A DNA stretch of 16,899 bases from Bacillota bacterium (GCA_023397675.1 JAEWTV010000126.1:1-16899), one strand, 5' to 3'; numbered from the stretch's first letter, positions 6,248-14,721 are shown. Numbers and translations are program-made. Notes: generated from the sequence alone by a model not told the origin.

Positions 6248-7537
6248 TTGTTTATTCATGTCGTACAGCCGGGCGATTCACTTTGGAAGATTTCCAATCG
6301 CTATGGAGTAAGTACACAGGAAATTTCAGATATAAATGAGCTGTCTCAGTTTCCATATTTGGTTGTAGGCCAGGCACTTGTTATTCCATCCAGAGAAAGA
6401 TCCTATACGGTAAGACCTGGGGATTCACTGTGGTCAATCAGCAGGAGATTTAATATTCCCGTTAATAGTATAGCTTCGGCAAATTCCTTAACACCTCAAA
6501 GTGTTCTGACACCCGGTCAGGTTATTAAAATACCGGCGAGGGCCAAAAATTTCGGGTATATTGAGACAAATGCATTTATAGAACCTTCAACTGCCCAGAC
6601 AGAAACAGAGCAAATAAATAAGGTAGGACAATATCTCACCTATATAAGCCCGTTCAGCTACCAGGTAAATGCTGATGGAAGTCTTAACTCCATTAAGGAT
6701 GATAACATAATAAGTTCAGCAAAACGTTTCAGGGCCGCACCTATGATGGTAATAACCAATTTTACTGAAGGGAACTTCAGTACCGAACTGGGAAGAACGA
6801 TTCTTACAACTGATTCCGTTCAACAGAATTTAATCAGTAATGTGCTGTCAACCATGAGAAGTAAAGGTTATTATGGAATTGTAGTTGATTTTGAAAGGCT
6901 CCCGGTTGAACTAAGGGAAAGCTATAACAATTTCCTCAGAAAATTTGTTACAGCACTGCATAAGGAAAACTTTGTAGTCGCTACAGCATTGGCGCCAAAA
7001 ACATCTGCAACTCAGGCGGGAGCTTGGTATGAGGCACATGACTATCGTGCTCATGGTGAGATTGTTGATTTTGTGATAATTATGACCTATGAGTGGGGAT
7101 GGTCTGGCGGACCTCCTCTGCCGGTGGCACCTATAGGCAATGTACGAGCTGTGCTTAATTATGCAGTTAGTGTTATGCCCGCTAAAAAAATAATGATGGG
7201 AATGCCATTATACGGGTATGACTGGACACTTCCTTATGTACCCAACGGACCTTTTGCAAAGAGAGTAAGCCCTCAGGATGCAATTGCCACAGCAGCAAGA
7301 TACAACAGGGAAATAGGGTTCGACCATCGCTCACAGTCACCATTTATTAATTATGTAGACAGTGTAGGCAAATCACATATTATCTGGTTTGAAGATGCCA
7401 GAAGTGTGAGGGCAAAATTCCTTCTTGCAAGTGAAATGGGGCTGAGAGGTGTAAGCTACTGGGAACTGGGTCCTGAATTCCCTCAGAACTGGGTTATTCT
7501 TGATGATATGTTCAACATCGTAAAAGTTATTAAATAA
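6248..7537 (+). CDS. LysM-GH18 peptidoglycan hydrolase, YaaH/SleL type
   Basis: Spore-associated glycoside hydrolase of the YaaH/SleL group, which in spore formers cleaves cortex peptidoglycan as an N-acetylglucosaminidase. I choose the TTG at 6248, 6 bases after AAGGAAGTG, giving 429 residues; the in-frame GTG at 6239 overlaps that RBS. Two LysM modules are at about 3-47 and 51-95, each opening with a GDSLW motif and ending in VIP or KIP. The GH18 barrel fills about 105-429. Its catalytic strand is YYGIVVDFERL with E216 as the probable acid, and the conserved MTYEWGWSGGPPLPVAPI-type segment follows. There is no signal peptide, as expected for a protein delivered to the spore from the mother cell. 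The exact role, germination or coat association, is inferred. Confidence 0.9.
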   Translation: MFIHVVQPGDSLWKISNRYGVSTQEISDINELSQFPYLVVGQALVIPSRERSYTVRPGDSLWSISRRFNIPVNSIASANSLTPQSVLTPGQVIKIPARAKNFGYIETNAFIEPSTAQTETEQINKVGQYLTYISPFSYQVNADGSLNSIKDDNIISSAKRFRAAPMMVITNFTEGNFSTELGRTILTTDSVQQNLISNVLSTMRSKGYYGIVVDFERLPVELRESYNNFLRKFVTALHKENFVVATALAPKTSATQAGAWYEAHDYRAHGEIVDFVIIMTYEWGWSGGPPLPVAPIGNVRAVLNYAVSVMPAKKIMMGMPLYGYDWTLPYVPNGPFAKRVSPQDAIATAARYNREIGFDHRSQSPFINYVDSVGKSHIIWFEDARSVRAKFLLASEMGLRGVSYWELGPEFPQNWVILDDMFNIVKVIK

Positions 7538-7554
7538 TTTTTCATATTTAGTGA

Positions 7555-7581
7555 TTAAGGCTGCTGTATTGGCAGCCTTAA
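7555..7581 (+). terminator. Terminator-like hairpin after the GH18 gene
   Basis: TTAAGGCTGC at 7555-7564 pairs perfectly with GCAGCCTTAA at 7572-7581 around a 7-base loop. The stem is strong and sits 17 bases after the stop codon, but the following bases are A/T mixed without a clean T-run. Confidence 0.65.
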
Positions 7582-7603
7582 CATTATCCATAAATTATAG
7601 TAA

Positions 7604-7633
7604 TTGTCATTGTAAAAACTCTCAATTTATAAT
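7604..7633 (+). promoter_or_regulatory. Sigma-A-type promoter of the LtaS-like gene
   Basis: TTGTCA (7604-7609) and TATAAT (7628-7633) are separated by 18 bases, a good housekeeping promoter. It lies just beyond the preceding hairpin and leaves a leader of about 80 bases that is T-rich before the RBS. Confidence 0.7.
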
Positions 7634-7720
7634 ATATTTAGTAATATATATGTCGAATAAGGTTTGTAGTAATTTCTTTGTTTTATTTTTTATTTTATTT
7701 GTTGTTTGGGGGATGACGTT

Positions 7721-9580
7721 TTGAATGTACAGTTTTTAAGCAGACTTAAAAGTTCCGACTTATTAAAAAATTCAAAGGATCAATTAATAAAGAACTTTCT
7801 TTTTATTTATACCTTCGGAATCTTACTTTTAAAAAGTATACAATTTGTTGGAATGATGCTGGACAACCTGCATGCTTCAGTATCTTTTTCATTTGCATGT
7901 AGGGTATTCCTAAATAAAGCCGGTTTTTACATAGGGTTCATCCTTATATTTGTTTCATTCGGGTACCTCTTTAAAAGCCGAAGAAAGAGAGCCTGGTACC
8001 TTTTAATCATTAATTCATTTTTCTCGATAATTTTAATGCTTGATATGTGGTATTACCGCAGCTTCAGCACTATGCCGACACTGCATGTACTTGGACAGAG
8101 TTCAAACCTAAACGGTCTTGGTGACAGTATATTCGGAATGGCACATAGAATTGACCTGGTATTCCTGTTTGACTTGCCTGTTATTTTTCTTCTTCTTATT
8201 ATCTTCAGGAAAAAGTTTAGTATTACAGGTAAAAGGAGTGTTGCGGTTTTCCTGTCGTGTATAGCAGTTGCAGCAGTTGCAATAGCATTTTTACCAATTA
8301 AAAATGCATTTAGAGATGAAAAGGACAGGACCGTAATATTATATAAATTTGACTCTACTGTTACTTGTTATGCTTTGTCTCCTATCGGCTATAACATATA
8401 CAGCGTGTATGAATTCTGGAAGGACAGTCAGTCTGAAAAGCTTACCGACAACAAGATAAAAGAAATACAGACCTGGTATGCTCAGAAAAATGAAAATCTT
8501 CCTGATAACAAGTATAAGGCCATGTTTAAGGGCAAAAATCTAATAATTTTGCAGATTGAATCGCTTGAGAAATTTGTTTTAAACCAGAAAATCAATGGTC
8601 ATGAGGTTACTCCTTACCTTAATAAAATATTAAAAAACAGCTTATATTTTTCTGAAGTAAATGAACAGGTTAGCGGCGGCATGAGTTCCGATGCGGACCT
8701 TATGACTAATACCTCAATGTATCCTGTGAGAAGCGGAAGCACTTTCTTCAGGTATCCTAATGCAACCTATAATTCACTGCCCAAGCTCATGAAATCCATG
8801 GGTTATACTACTACTGCCATACATCCTGATCAGGGCTCCTTCTGGAATTGGAGAGTTGCTCTTTCGTCTATGGGCTTCCAGAAGTGTATAGATGCATCAT
8901 CTTTTGACACTAAAGAATCAATTGGAATGGGAATTAGCGACGGCTCGTATTTAAGGCAGATTGTGCCTATTATTAAGACAATGAAATCACCTTTTTATAC
9001 ATTCCTTGTTACACTTACAAATCATACACCGTATAATTTACCCTCCATTTACAGAAATCTTGACCTGGATAAGGAACTTGACAAGACAACTCTGGGAGGC
9101 TATCTACAGAGCATAAACTATACCGACAGACATCTAGGGGTATTCTTTGATAATCTAAAAAAGGAAGGGCTGCTGGATAACTCTGTAATTGTTATTTATG
9201 GTGACCATGAAGGTATTCACAGGTACTTCCCAGATGTAGTCAAAAATTTCAAGCCTTCAGAGGAATGGTGGAAAGATAACCATAAGAAAACACCTTTGAT
9301 TATTTATTCACCAGGTTTAACAGGTGAGGAGTTCAATGTAACGGGCGGGGAAGTAGATATAATGCCTACAGTTTCATACCTTATGGGTGTTGATGAAAAA
9401 GCTTATGCAGATACAGCTATGGGACGAAACCTTTTAAAAACAAACAGGAATTTTGCAATAGTCAATGGAAAATATGAAGGGGATTCAGCAAGTGAGTCTG
9501 ATAAACAGACTGCTTTACAAGGACCCGATATTTCCGATACTATAATAAGTAGTAACTACTTTAAAAAAGCTGGTAAATAG
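7721..9580 (+). CDS. LtaS-like lipoteichoic acid synthase family sulfatase
   Basis: Membrane enzyme of the LtaS family, which polymerises glycerol phosphate from phosphatidylglycerol on the outer face of the membrane. I start at TTG 7721, 8 bases after GGGGGA, giving 619 residues; an in-frame TTG at 7706 overlaps that RBS. About five membrane segments lie in the first 195 residues, followed by a linker and an extracellular sulfatase-like domain from about 270. Visible active-site residues are E280 (LQIESLE), the nucleophile region GGMSSDADL at 319-327, H435 (TLTNHTPY) and D495-H496 (YGDHEG). The spacing matches LtaS, but the usual Thr nucleophile (in TSD) is replaced by Ser322 (SSD). The conserved acceptor-site tryptophan region and the C-terminal tail look intact. 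Substrate could differ from true LTA; family is firm. Confidence 0.88.
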   Translation: MNVQFLSRLKSSDLLKNSKDQLIKNFLFIYTFGILLLKSIQFVGMMLDNLHASVSFSFACRVFLNKAGFYIGFILIFVSFGYLFKSRRKRAWYLLIINSFFSIILMLDMWYYRSFSTMPTLHVLGQSSNLNGLGDSIFGMAHRIDLVFLFDLPVIFLLLIIFRKKFSITGKRSVAVFLSCIAVAAVAIAFLPIKNAFRDEKDRTVILYKFDSTVTCYALSPIGYNIYSVYEFWKDSQSEKLTDNKIKEIQTWYAQKNENLPDNKYKAMFKGKNLIILQIESLEKFVLNQKINGHEVTPYLNKILKNSLYFSEVNEQVSGGMSSDADLMTNTSMYPVRSGSTFFRYPNATYNSLPKLMKSMGYTTTAIHPDQGSFWNWRVALSSMGFQKCIDASSFDTKESIGMGISDGSYLRQIVPIIKTMKSPFYTFLVTLTNHTPYNLPSIYRNLDLDKELDKTTLGGYLQSINYTDRHLGVFFDNLKKEGLLDNSVIVIYGDHEGIHRYFPDVVKNFKPSEEWWKDNHKKTPLIIYSPGLTGEEFNVTGGEVDIMPTVSYLMGVDEKAYADTAMGRNLLKTNRNFAIVNGKYEGDSASESDKQTALQGPDISDTIISSNYFKKAGK

Positions 9581-9648
9581 GAATACCTTTTAGAAACGGG
9601 ACATATATGATACTTATCCGAATAAATTATTTGGGAGGTTGAGAACTA

Positions 9649-10926
9649 ATGAAGAAGGAAACAATAGCAATGCTTCTTGCCGGAGGGCAGGGGAGCAGGT
9701 TGGGGATTCTGACGAAGCACATGGCAAAGCCGGCGGTATTATATGGAGGAAAGTACAGGATAATTGACTTTTCTCTGAGTAATTGTATTAATTCCGGCAT
9801 AGATACTGTGGGAGTACTTACACAATATCAGCCTCTTAAGCTCAATTCCCATATTGGAATAGGCAAACCTTGGGATATGGATAGAATGAACGGTGGCGTT
9901 ACAATCCTTTCCCCTTATATGAGCGAGGAAGCGGGTGAATGGTATAAAGGAACAGCTGATGCTGTTTACCAGAACATCCAGTATATAGACAAGTATGATC
10001 CCTCTTATGTTGTAATACTTTCGGGTGATCACATTTATAAAATGGATTATTCTCAGATGCTTAACTTCCATAAGAAGAAAAAAGCTGATGCAACAATATC
10101 AGTTATAAGGGTACCTATGGATGAAGCAAGCCGGTATGGGATAATGAATACCCAGGAAGACGGACGAATCTATGAATTTGAGGAGAAACCTAAAAATCCA
10201 AAAAGTGATCTGGCTTCTATGGGAATCTATATTTTTAACTGGGAAGCACTTAGGGGATATCTTATAAAGGACAGTTCCCTAAAGGATTCCGACCATGATT
10301 TTGGTAAAAATGTTATTCCTGCGATGCTTGATGATGGACGCAGTATGTGGGCATACAAGTTTGACGGCTACTGGAAGGACGTTGGAACAATACAGGCTTA
10401 TTGGGAATCAAATATGGACCTTGTAAAGAGAGTGCCAGAATTTAACCTGTATGATCCATCGTGGAAGACTTATACGCCTAACCCGACAAAACCGGCACAT
10501 TATATCAGCCCGACTGGAAGTGTTAAAAGGTCTATAGTTGCAGAAGGCTGTAAAATTTACGGCACAGTAATAAATTCGGTCATTTTCCCCGGCGTATATA
10601 TAGGCCAAAACGCTGTTGTGGAAGATTCAATAATAATGTCTGACAGCAGGATTGAAGAGAATGTTAAAATCAAACAGTGCATTATAGGCGAGGATGCAAT
10701 AATCGGTAAAAATTCCTCAGTAGGCTTCGGTGAAGTAGTTCCTAATGAAACCAAGCCTTCCATATACATTTCAGGTATAACTGTAATCGGTCAGGGTGCA
10801 AATATTCCTGACAGTGCATCAATTGGGAAGAACTGCTTTGTGGCCCCGGGAGTTATACATGAGGAATTCTCCTCTTTAAATATTCCATCTGGAAAAGGTG
10901 TATGCAAAGGCGGTGAATGCGAATGA
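9649..10926 (+). CDS. glgC: Glucose-1-phosphate adenylyltransferase GlgC
   Basis: ADP-glucose pyrophosphorylase, which makes ADP-glucose from ATP and glucose-1-phosphate for glycogen synthesis. The ATG follows GGGAGGTT at 9632-9639. The nucleotidyltransferase domain has the signature GGQGSRLGILT then KPAV at 12-30, the metal-binding D127 in SGDHIYKM, the sugar-phosphate-binding FEEKP at 177-181 with K180, and FDGYWKDVGT at 238-247. The C-terminal left-handed beta helix covers about 290-400, with hexapeptide repeats. The 425-residue length is normal. It overlaps glgD by 4 bases (ATGA), so the two are translationally coupled and probably form a mixed enzyme. No glgA or glgB is in the window. 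The 68-base gap after the LtaS-like gene has no terminator, so read-through is possible. Confidence 0.96.
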   Translation: MKKETIAMLLAGGQGSRLGILTKHMAKPAVLYGGKYRIIDFSLSNCINSGIDTVGVLTQYQPLKLNSHIGIGKPWDMDRMNGGVTILSPYMSEEAGEWYKGTADAVYQNIQYIDKYDPSYVVILSGDHIYKMDYSQMLNFHKKKKADATISVIRVPMDEASRYGIMNTQEDGRIYEFEEKPKNPKSDLASMGIYIFNWEALRGYLIKDSSLKDSDHDFGKNVIPAMLDDGRSMWAYKFDGYWKDVGTIQAYWESNMDLVKRVPEFNLYDPSWKTYTPNPTKPAHYISPTGSVKRSIVAEGCKIYGTVINSVIFPGVYIGQNAVVEDSIIMSDSRIEENVKIKQCIIGEDAIIGKNSSVGFGEVVPNETKPSIYISGITVIGQGANIPDSASIGKNCFVAPGVIHEEFSSLNIPSGKGVCKGGECE

Positions 10927-12044
10927 AAAATACTATGGGAATAATTCTTACCGGCGGCAGAACTCCGTGTATGAAGGAATTAACCGCTGTACGTACAAGC
11001 TCTGCGGTTCCGGTAGGAGGTAAATACAGGGCAATAGATTTCGTACTTTCAAACATGGTCAATTCAGATATAACAACTGTGGGTGTAATAACACAATACA
11101 GCTTCCGCTCATTAATGGATCACCTTGGTTCGGGAAAAGAGTGGGATCTGGACAGAAGGTATAATGGCCTTTTTATCTTCCCGCCGACGTTTACCGATGA
11201 TGACACCGGCTTTTACAGGGGTTCTGCAGATGCACTTTACAAAAACCTAACCTTTTTGAAGAGAAGTAATGAGGAGTATGTTCTTATTGCACAGGGAAAT
11301 TGTGTTTATAAGATGGTCTATGCGGAATTACTTGAGTACCATATTGAAAAGGAAGCAGATATAACGATTGTCTATAGAAAAATGAATGACTTGTACCAAA
11401 ATGATTTATCTTCGCTTGGAATTGTGAATGTTAACGAAGACGGGCGTATATATGATTTTGAGGAAAAGCCCCTTCATCCCAAAACCGAAAACGGTTCACT
11501 TGGAATATACATTATGAAACGAAGTCTTCTTATTTCTCTTCTTGAAGAAAGCTCGGCACACGGGAATTACGATTTTGTTAAGGACATAATTATTAAGAAG
11601 GTAGAAGAACTCAAAATATACGGTTTTGAATTTGGTGGGTACTGGAGAAGTCTCTCTTCAATAGGAATGTACTATAAATGTAACATGGAGCTGCTTAATC
11701 CTAATCTTCAGGAACATGTTTTCAGTGAGTGCGGCAAAGTCTATACCAAGGTTAAGGATGAAGCACCTGCGAAGTACAATGATGAGGCGGAAGTTAAGAA
11801 TTCTATAATTGCGGACGGCTGTATAATTGAAGGAAAGGTTGAAAACAGCGTACTTTTCCGCGGTGTTACTGTGAGAAAGGGCGCGTTTATAAAGGATTCC
11901 ATCATAATGCAGGGTGCTGTTATAGATGAAAGGTCTTTCCTGGAGAATACCATTCTGGACAAGGGTGTTGTCATAACCAGGGAGAAGTCCCTGAAGGGTG
12001 ATAGCAACTGGCCTGTTGTGGTAGGGAAGAATGTAGTGGTATAG
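10923..12044 (+). CDS. glgD: GlgD, non-catalytic glucose-1-phosphate adenylyltransferase subunit
   Basis: Regulatory partner of GlgC in Firmicutes. The start is the ATG at 10923, overlapping the glgC stop as ATGA, with AAGGCGGTG 7 bases upstream; the ATG at 10917 is too close to that RBS. The 373-residue protein keeps the overall fold: a nucleotidyltransferase-like domain and a beta-helix end from about 275. Catalytic motifs are degraded. The P-loop-like signature GxGxRL..KPAV is replaced by GGRTPCMKELTAVRTSSAV, the metal Asp of SGDHIYKM becomes AQGNCVYKM (N126), and KDVG becomes RSLS in FGGYWRSLSS. FEEKP is retained at 179-183. It is therefore expected to modulate GlgC rather than catalyse. 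A strong terminator follows 17 bases downstream. Confidence 0.94.
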   Translation: MKNTMGIILTGGRTPCMKELTAVRTSSAVPVGGKYRAIDFVLSNMVNSDITTVGVITQYSFRSLMDHLGSGKEWDLDRRYNGLFIFPPTFTDDDTGFYRGSADALYKNLTFLKRSNEEYVLIAQGNCVYKMVYAELLEYHIEKEADITIVYRKMNDLYQNDLSSLGIVNVNEDGRIYDFEEKPLHPKTENGSLGIYIMKRSLLISLLEESSAHGNYDFVKDIIIKKVEELKIYGFEFGGYWRSLSSIGMYYKCNMELLNPNLQEHVFSECGKVYTKVKDEAPAKYNDEAEVKNSIIADGCIIEGKVENSVLFRGVTVRKGAFIKDSIIMQGAVIDERSFLENTILDKGVVITREKSLKGDSNWPVVVGKNVVV

Positions 12045-12060
12045 AGGAAGTTAGGTTTAT

Positions 12061-12088
12061 AGGGGAACCCCAGAGGGGTTCCCTTTTT
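12061..12088 (+). terminator. Strong Rho-independent terminator after glgD
   Basis: GGGAACCCC (12063-12071) pairs with GGGGTTCCC (12075-12083) around a 3-base AGA loop, followed by TTTTT at 12084-12088. It ends the glgC-glgD unit and marks the edge of the conserved part of the window. Confidence 0.93.
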
Positions 12089-12120
12089 GGTTATAATTTT
12101 ATTCACAACTGGTTACATAA

Positions 12121-12143
12121 AATTCCTTAAAAAGAAAGGAATT
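12121..12143. repeat. Inverted repeat at the core/accessory junction
   Basis: AATTCCTT at 12121-12128 is the reverse complement of AAGGAATT at 12136-12143, with a 7-base A-rich loop. It lies in the 193-base gap between glgD and the first accessory gene, beyond the glgD terminator. It could be a regulatory hairpin or a chance feature; no other strong signal is seen in this gap apart from the AAGGAG of the next gene. Confidence 0.4.
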
Positions 12144-12237
12144 CATCAAAAAGTGTCGAAATATTATTATTTATAAGATAAAGTAGGTTAATTGTGATTC
12201 ATATAGGACAAATAAAAAACTATTAAGGAGTCTATAA

Positions 12238-12918
12238 ATGAGTTTTCATTATACTATAAAAGATGATCAATATGTGATAATCGATGATGAAAATTATAGA
12301 TATAAAGTCTATCAAATAGATGATAGTAATTTAGGTGAACATCAAAAACTGTTGAATAGATATTTATCATTACTTGCTAACGAAAATGATTTAAAATATG
12401 CTAAAGCTTACATTGATCAAATGTTTTTTTCTGAGAATTCGACTCTAATTGATGGTGCATTAATTAATAGTGCTATTCAATTATTAGTTAAATGCTTTAC
12501 AAACCCCGATGGTAAGGGACGCTTTCAATTAGATAGGAAAAAGGTTTTTGATACATTTGCAAAAAGTATAGGACGGAAAAGCTATCTATCGCAATATTTT
12601 GATTTCCATAATATACGAATGCATTCCCTTGCTCACGACGAAAGTGATTTTAAAGATAATATAGTTGGTATTACAATAGATACTCAAGATTGTAAGCCTA
12701 TTGAAATTGCGCATATCAATATGCGACGTAAATTTCTATATAAGCAAAATGCTGATATTCTAAAAGAAATGATAATAATCGCTCTTGAATTTATAAATGT
12801 TCAAAAACAAAAGATAGAAAATAAACTAATAGAACATTATAGTACAAAACCTTTTTCAGAAATATCACAATATAAAATACTCGACTGTAAAGGAATAAAG
12901 CTCTCTAATAGCTGGTAA
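12238..12918 (+). CDS. HEPN-like domain protein (hypothetical)
   Basis: I do not recognise a named family. The 226-residue protein starts at ATG 12238, 7 bases after AAGGAG. The first about 45 residues look like a small beta-rich segment. A helical domain follows (about 45-195) with DGALINSAIQLLVKCF at 72-87 and then FHNIRMHSLAHDESD at 123-137. In the latter, R127 and H133 are separated by five residues, fitting the R-x4-6-H motif of HEPN domains, many of which are RNases in toxin-antitoxin, abortive-infection and CRISPR systems. The long C-terminal helix (about 170-200) also fits that fold. It is soluble, has no signal peptide, and is encoded in A+T-rich DNA unlike the upstream genes. HEPN assignment is moderate; RNase activity is inference. 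Confidence 0.6.
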   Translation: MSFHYTIKDDQYVIIDDENYRYKVYQIDDSNLGEHQKLLNRYLSLLANENDLKYAKAYIDQMFFSENSTLIDGALINSAIQLLVKCFTNPDGKGRFQLDRKKVFDTFAKSIGRKSYLSQYFDFHNIRMHSLAHDESDFKDNIVGITIDTQDCKPIEIAHINMRRKFLYKQNADILKEMIIIALEFINVQKQKIENKLIEHYSTKPFSEISQYKILDCKGIKLSNSW

Positions 12919-12998
12919 CGTAATTAGTTTTTAGATAGTTTGTTGAAGCACACAAGTAGAATTAAGTAGGTTAAAATATCGTTTCAGGAGGTAATAGG

Positions 12999-13667
12999 TT
13001 GGAAGAAAGTAAAATTTTTAAAAACAAATTAAACAACGTAAATAATACTCCTATTGATAAAGAGACTCTAAATAACTCAAGTATCAAAATTTACATTTTA
13101 AATAAGTTAAAGAAAGTTGCTGAAAAACATCAAAAAATTCCATATGTTTTTATTATCTTCGAAACTTTATTATTACTTATTATTATTCCATTTTCTCTTA
13201 ATAAAATAGTTCCTGCAAATTTATTAATACCCATAACCCTTTTGGGTTCCCTTTTTGTCCTCATTAAGCAAACCAAAATTAATGTTTTTTTTACTAATGG
13301 AATTTTTGCAATAATTAAAATAGTTACATTTTTTACATTCATCCCATTATGCGGAGGCTTTCTTATTATATCGGCAATATTTGCTAATTTAGGTGGAAGG
13401 CCTATAAATGATTTCTTCTTACTTGGATCCTATATTTTGACTTCTTTCATAATGAATATAATCTTTACAATAAGACATAAAAAATTGATAAAGTATAATA
13501 AAACAATTTTTAAAATATCAGCAAATATAGCATCTGGTATTTTTGGTATTGTATTTTTCCTTGTTATGATCTGTACGGGAAAAGATTATAATATCAAAAG
13601 CTTAATGGCTGGACCATTTCTTTCAATGCCATTTGTTCAGGGGCTTATAGAGTATTATTCTAGATAA
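12999..13667 (+). CDS. Multi-pass membrane protein (hypothetical)
   Basis: No family recognised. The TTG at 12999 follows AGGAGGT (12986-12992) by 6 bases and gives 222 residues; no ATG with an RBS is available upstream. About 45 hydrophilic N-terminal residues, Asn- and Lys-rich, are followed by roughly six membrane segments at about 49-67, 71-90, 103-130, 140-158, 174-193 and 201-217. Loops are short and basic (KQTK, RHKKLIKYNK), suggesting those faces are cytoplasmic. There are no recognisable transporter or enzyme motifs. It lies 80 bases after the HEPN-like gene and about 100 bases before the NTPase gene on the same strand, so it may belong with them as a membrane component. Base composition is A+T rich like its neighbours. 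Confidence 0.6.
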   Translation: MEESKIFKNKLNNVNNTPIDKETLNNSSIKIYILNKLKKVAEKHQKIPYVFIIFETLLLLIIIPFSLNKIVPANLLIPITLLGSLFVLIKQTKINVFFTNGIFAIIKIVTFFTFIPLCGGFLIISAIFANLGGRPINDFFLLGSYILTSFIMNIIFTIRHKKLIKYNKTIFKISANIASGIFGIVFFLVMICTGKDYNIKSLMAGPFLSMPFVQGLIEYYSR

Positions 13668-13705
13668 CCTAAATTTTTATATTGTTAAATAGAAGAACGT
13701 CGTAA

Positions 13706-13735
13706 TATGATATCAATGCCTTTAAAGATATCATA
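13706..13735. promoter_or_regulatory. 9-bp inverted repeat ahead of the KAP-type NTPase gene
   Basis: TATGATATC at 13706-13714 and GATATCATA at 13727-13735 are perfect reverse complements with a 12-base spacer, ending 33 bases before the start codon. The layout fits either an operator for a dimeric regulator or an mRNA hairpin in the leader. No T-run follows, so it is not a typical terminator. Confidence 0.45.
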
Positions 13736-13768
13736 CAAATGCATAGAATTGTGAAGAGAGGTTTAAGA

Positions 13769-14662
13769 ATGTCAACGCTTAATGAATTATTATATTATTG
13801 TAAAGAAGAAAACTCCTTTGGAGCGGTAATGCTAACAGGACGGTGGGGATGTGGAAAAACTTATCTTATTAGACATGATTTATCTAAACAACTTGGTGAT
13901 TCTTACATTGTTCTAAGACTCTCACTTTTTGGAGTATCGTCAGTTGAAGTTATTAATCAAAATGTGAAAAAAGCTTACTTTGAAAGCATGATGCTCAATA
14001 CTAAAAGTTATCTAGAGTTTGGGGATATTGATCAAAATAGCAAAAGCAAGAAACAGCCATTTAGCTTTTTGAGCAAAGCCACTAAAAAAGATATAACCGC
14101 AAATGACAGTAAAGGGGTAAGGCTATTTTCTTTTTTTAGAGACTTGGCTAAATGTATTCCAGGGGTTGAAAAAGTTCTTTCCATTAACCCGAGTGATTAT
14201 ATTACCATAGAAAATAAAATCGGTACGAAGAAAGTAATATTGGTCTTTGATGATTTAGAAAGAAGCTGTTTAGACGAAGTAGATGTTTTGGGGTGTATCA
14301 ACGAATATTGCGAAAATAAACAGTTTAAGACAATAATAGTGGCTAATGAAGAAAAAATACAGACACTAAATGATGAGACTCATAAAGAAGGAGAACATGA
14401 AAAACAAAAGGCTGATATGTTTGGCACAAAGATATCTTATAAAGAAATTAAAGAGAAGATTATCACCAGAACTATAAAGTGTACACCTAATTATAAACAA
14501 GTTATTACTGAGATTTTGAATGATTTTCAGGATATCGAGGGTTCGTATAAAAAGTTCTTACTCAATCACTTAGAAGGTATAGTAAATGTTTTTACAGCTG
14601 GAGAAATTGAAAATATAAGGAGCTTAAAGTGTGCGATACAGGACTTTAAAAGACGATATTAA
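13769..14662 (+). CDS. KAP-type P-loop NTPase, N-terminal NTPase segment
   Basis: ATPase domain of the STAND/KAP-like group often annotated as 'P-loop NTPase fold protein'. The ATG at 13769 follows AGAGAGG by 7 bases; an in-frame ATG 30 bases upstream lacks an RBS. The 297-residue reading has Walker A GRWGCGKT at 24-31, Walker B VILVFDDLER at 156-165 with D161 and D162, and a sensor-like TIIVANEE at 188-195. The stretch SYKEIKEKIITRTI (about 223-236) and the end, ENIRSLKCAIQDF, are typical of the family, and in homologues the protein continues beyond this point. Relatives occur in phage-defence and mobile-element contexts, with ATP hydrolysis thought to drive sensing. The frame ends abruptly at 14662 because of the apparent first frameshift. 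Confidence 0.75.
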   Translation: MSTLNELLYYCKEENSFGAVMLTGRWGCGKTYLIRHDLSKQLGDSYIVLRLSLFGVSSVEVINQNVKKAYFESMMLNTKSYLEFGDIDQNSKSKKQPFSFLSKATKKDITANDSKGVRLFSFFRDLAKCIPGVEKVLSINPSDYITIENKIGTKKVILVFDDLERSCLDEVDVLGCINEYCENKQFKTIIVANEEKIQTLNDETHKEGEHEKQKADMFGTKISYKEIKEKIITRTIKCTPNYKQVITEILNDFQDIEGSYKKFLLNHLEGIVNVFTAGEIENIRSLKCAIQDFKRRY

Positions 14663-14721
14663 TTAAACATGGATTAGATGGTGAACTCGATAAGTACCTG
14701 TTTTCTTTTATTGCTTTTGTA

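Noticed and set aside
13668..13768. Small independent gene or tRNA in the gap before the NTPase
   Set aside because: No cloverleaf or coding frame with an RBS; only the inverted repeat is seen.
14640..14662. Programmed -1 frameshift joining the two NTPase frames
   Set aside because: The zero-frame codons GAC TTT AAA AGA form no slippery heptamer, and a slip at TTT AAA would meet TAA at 14647-14649 at once. A base loss fits better.
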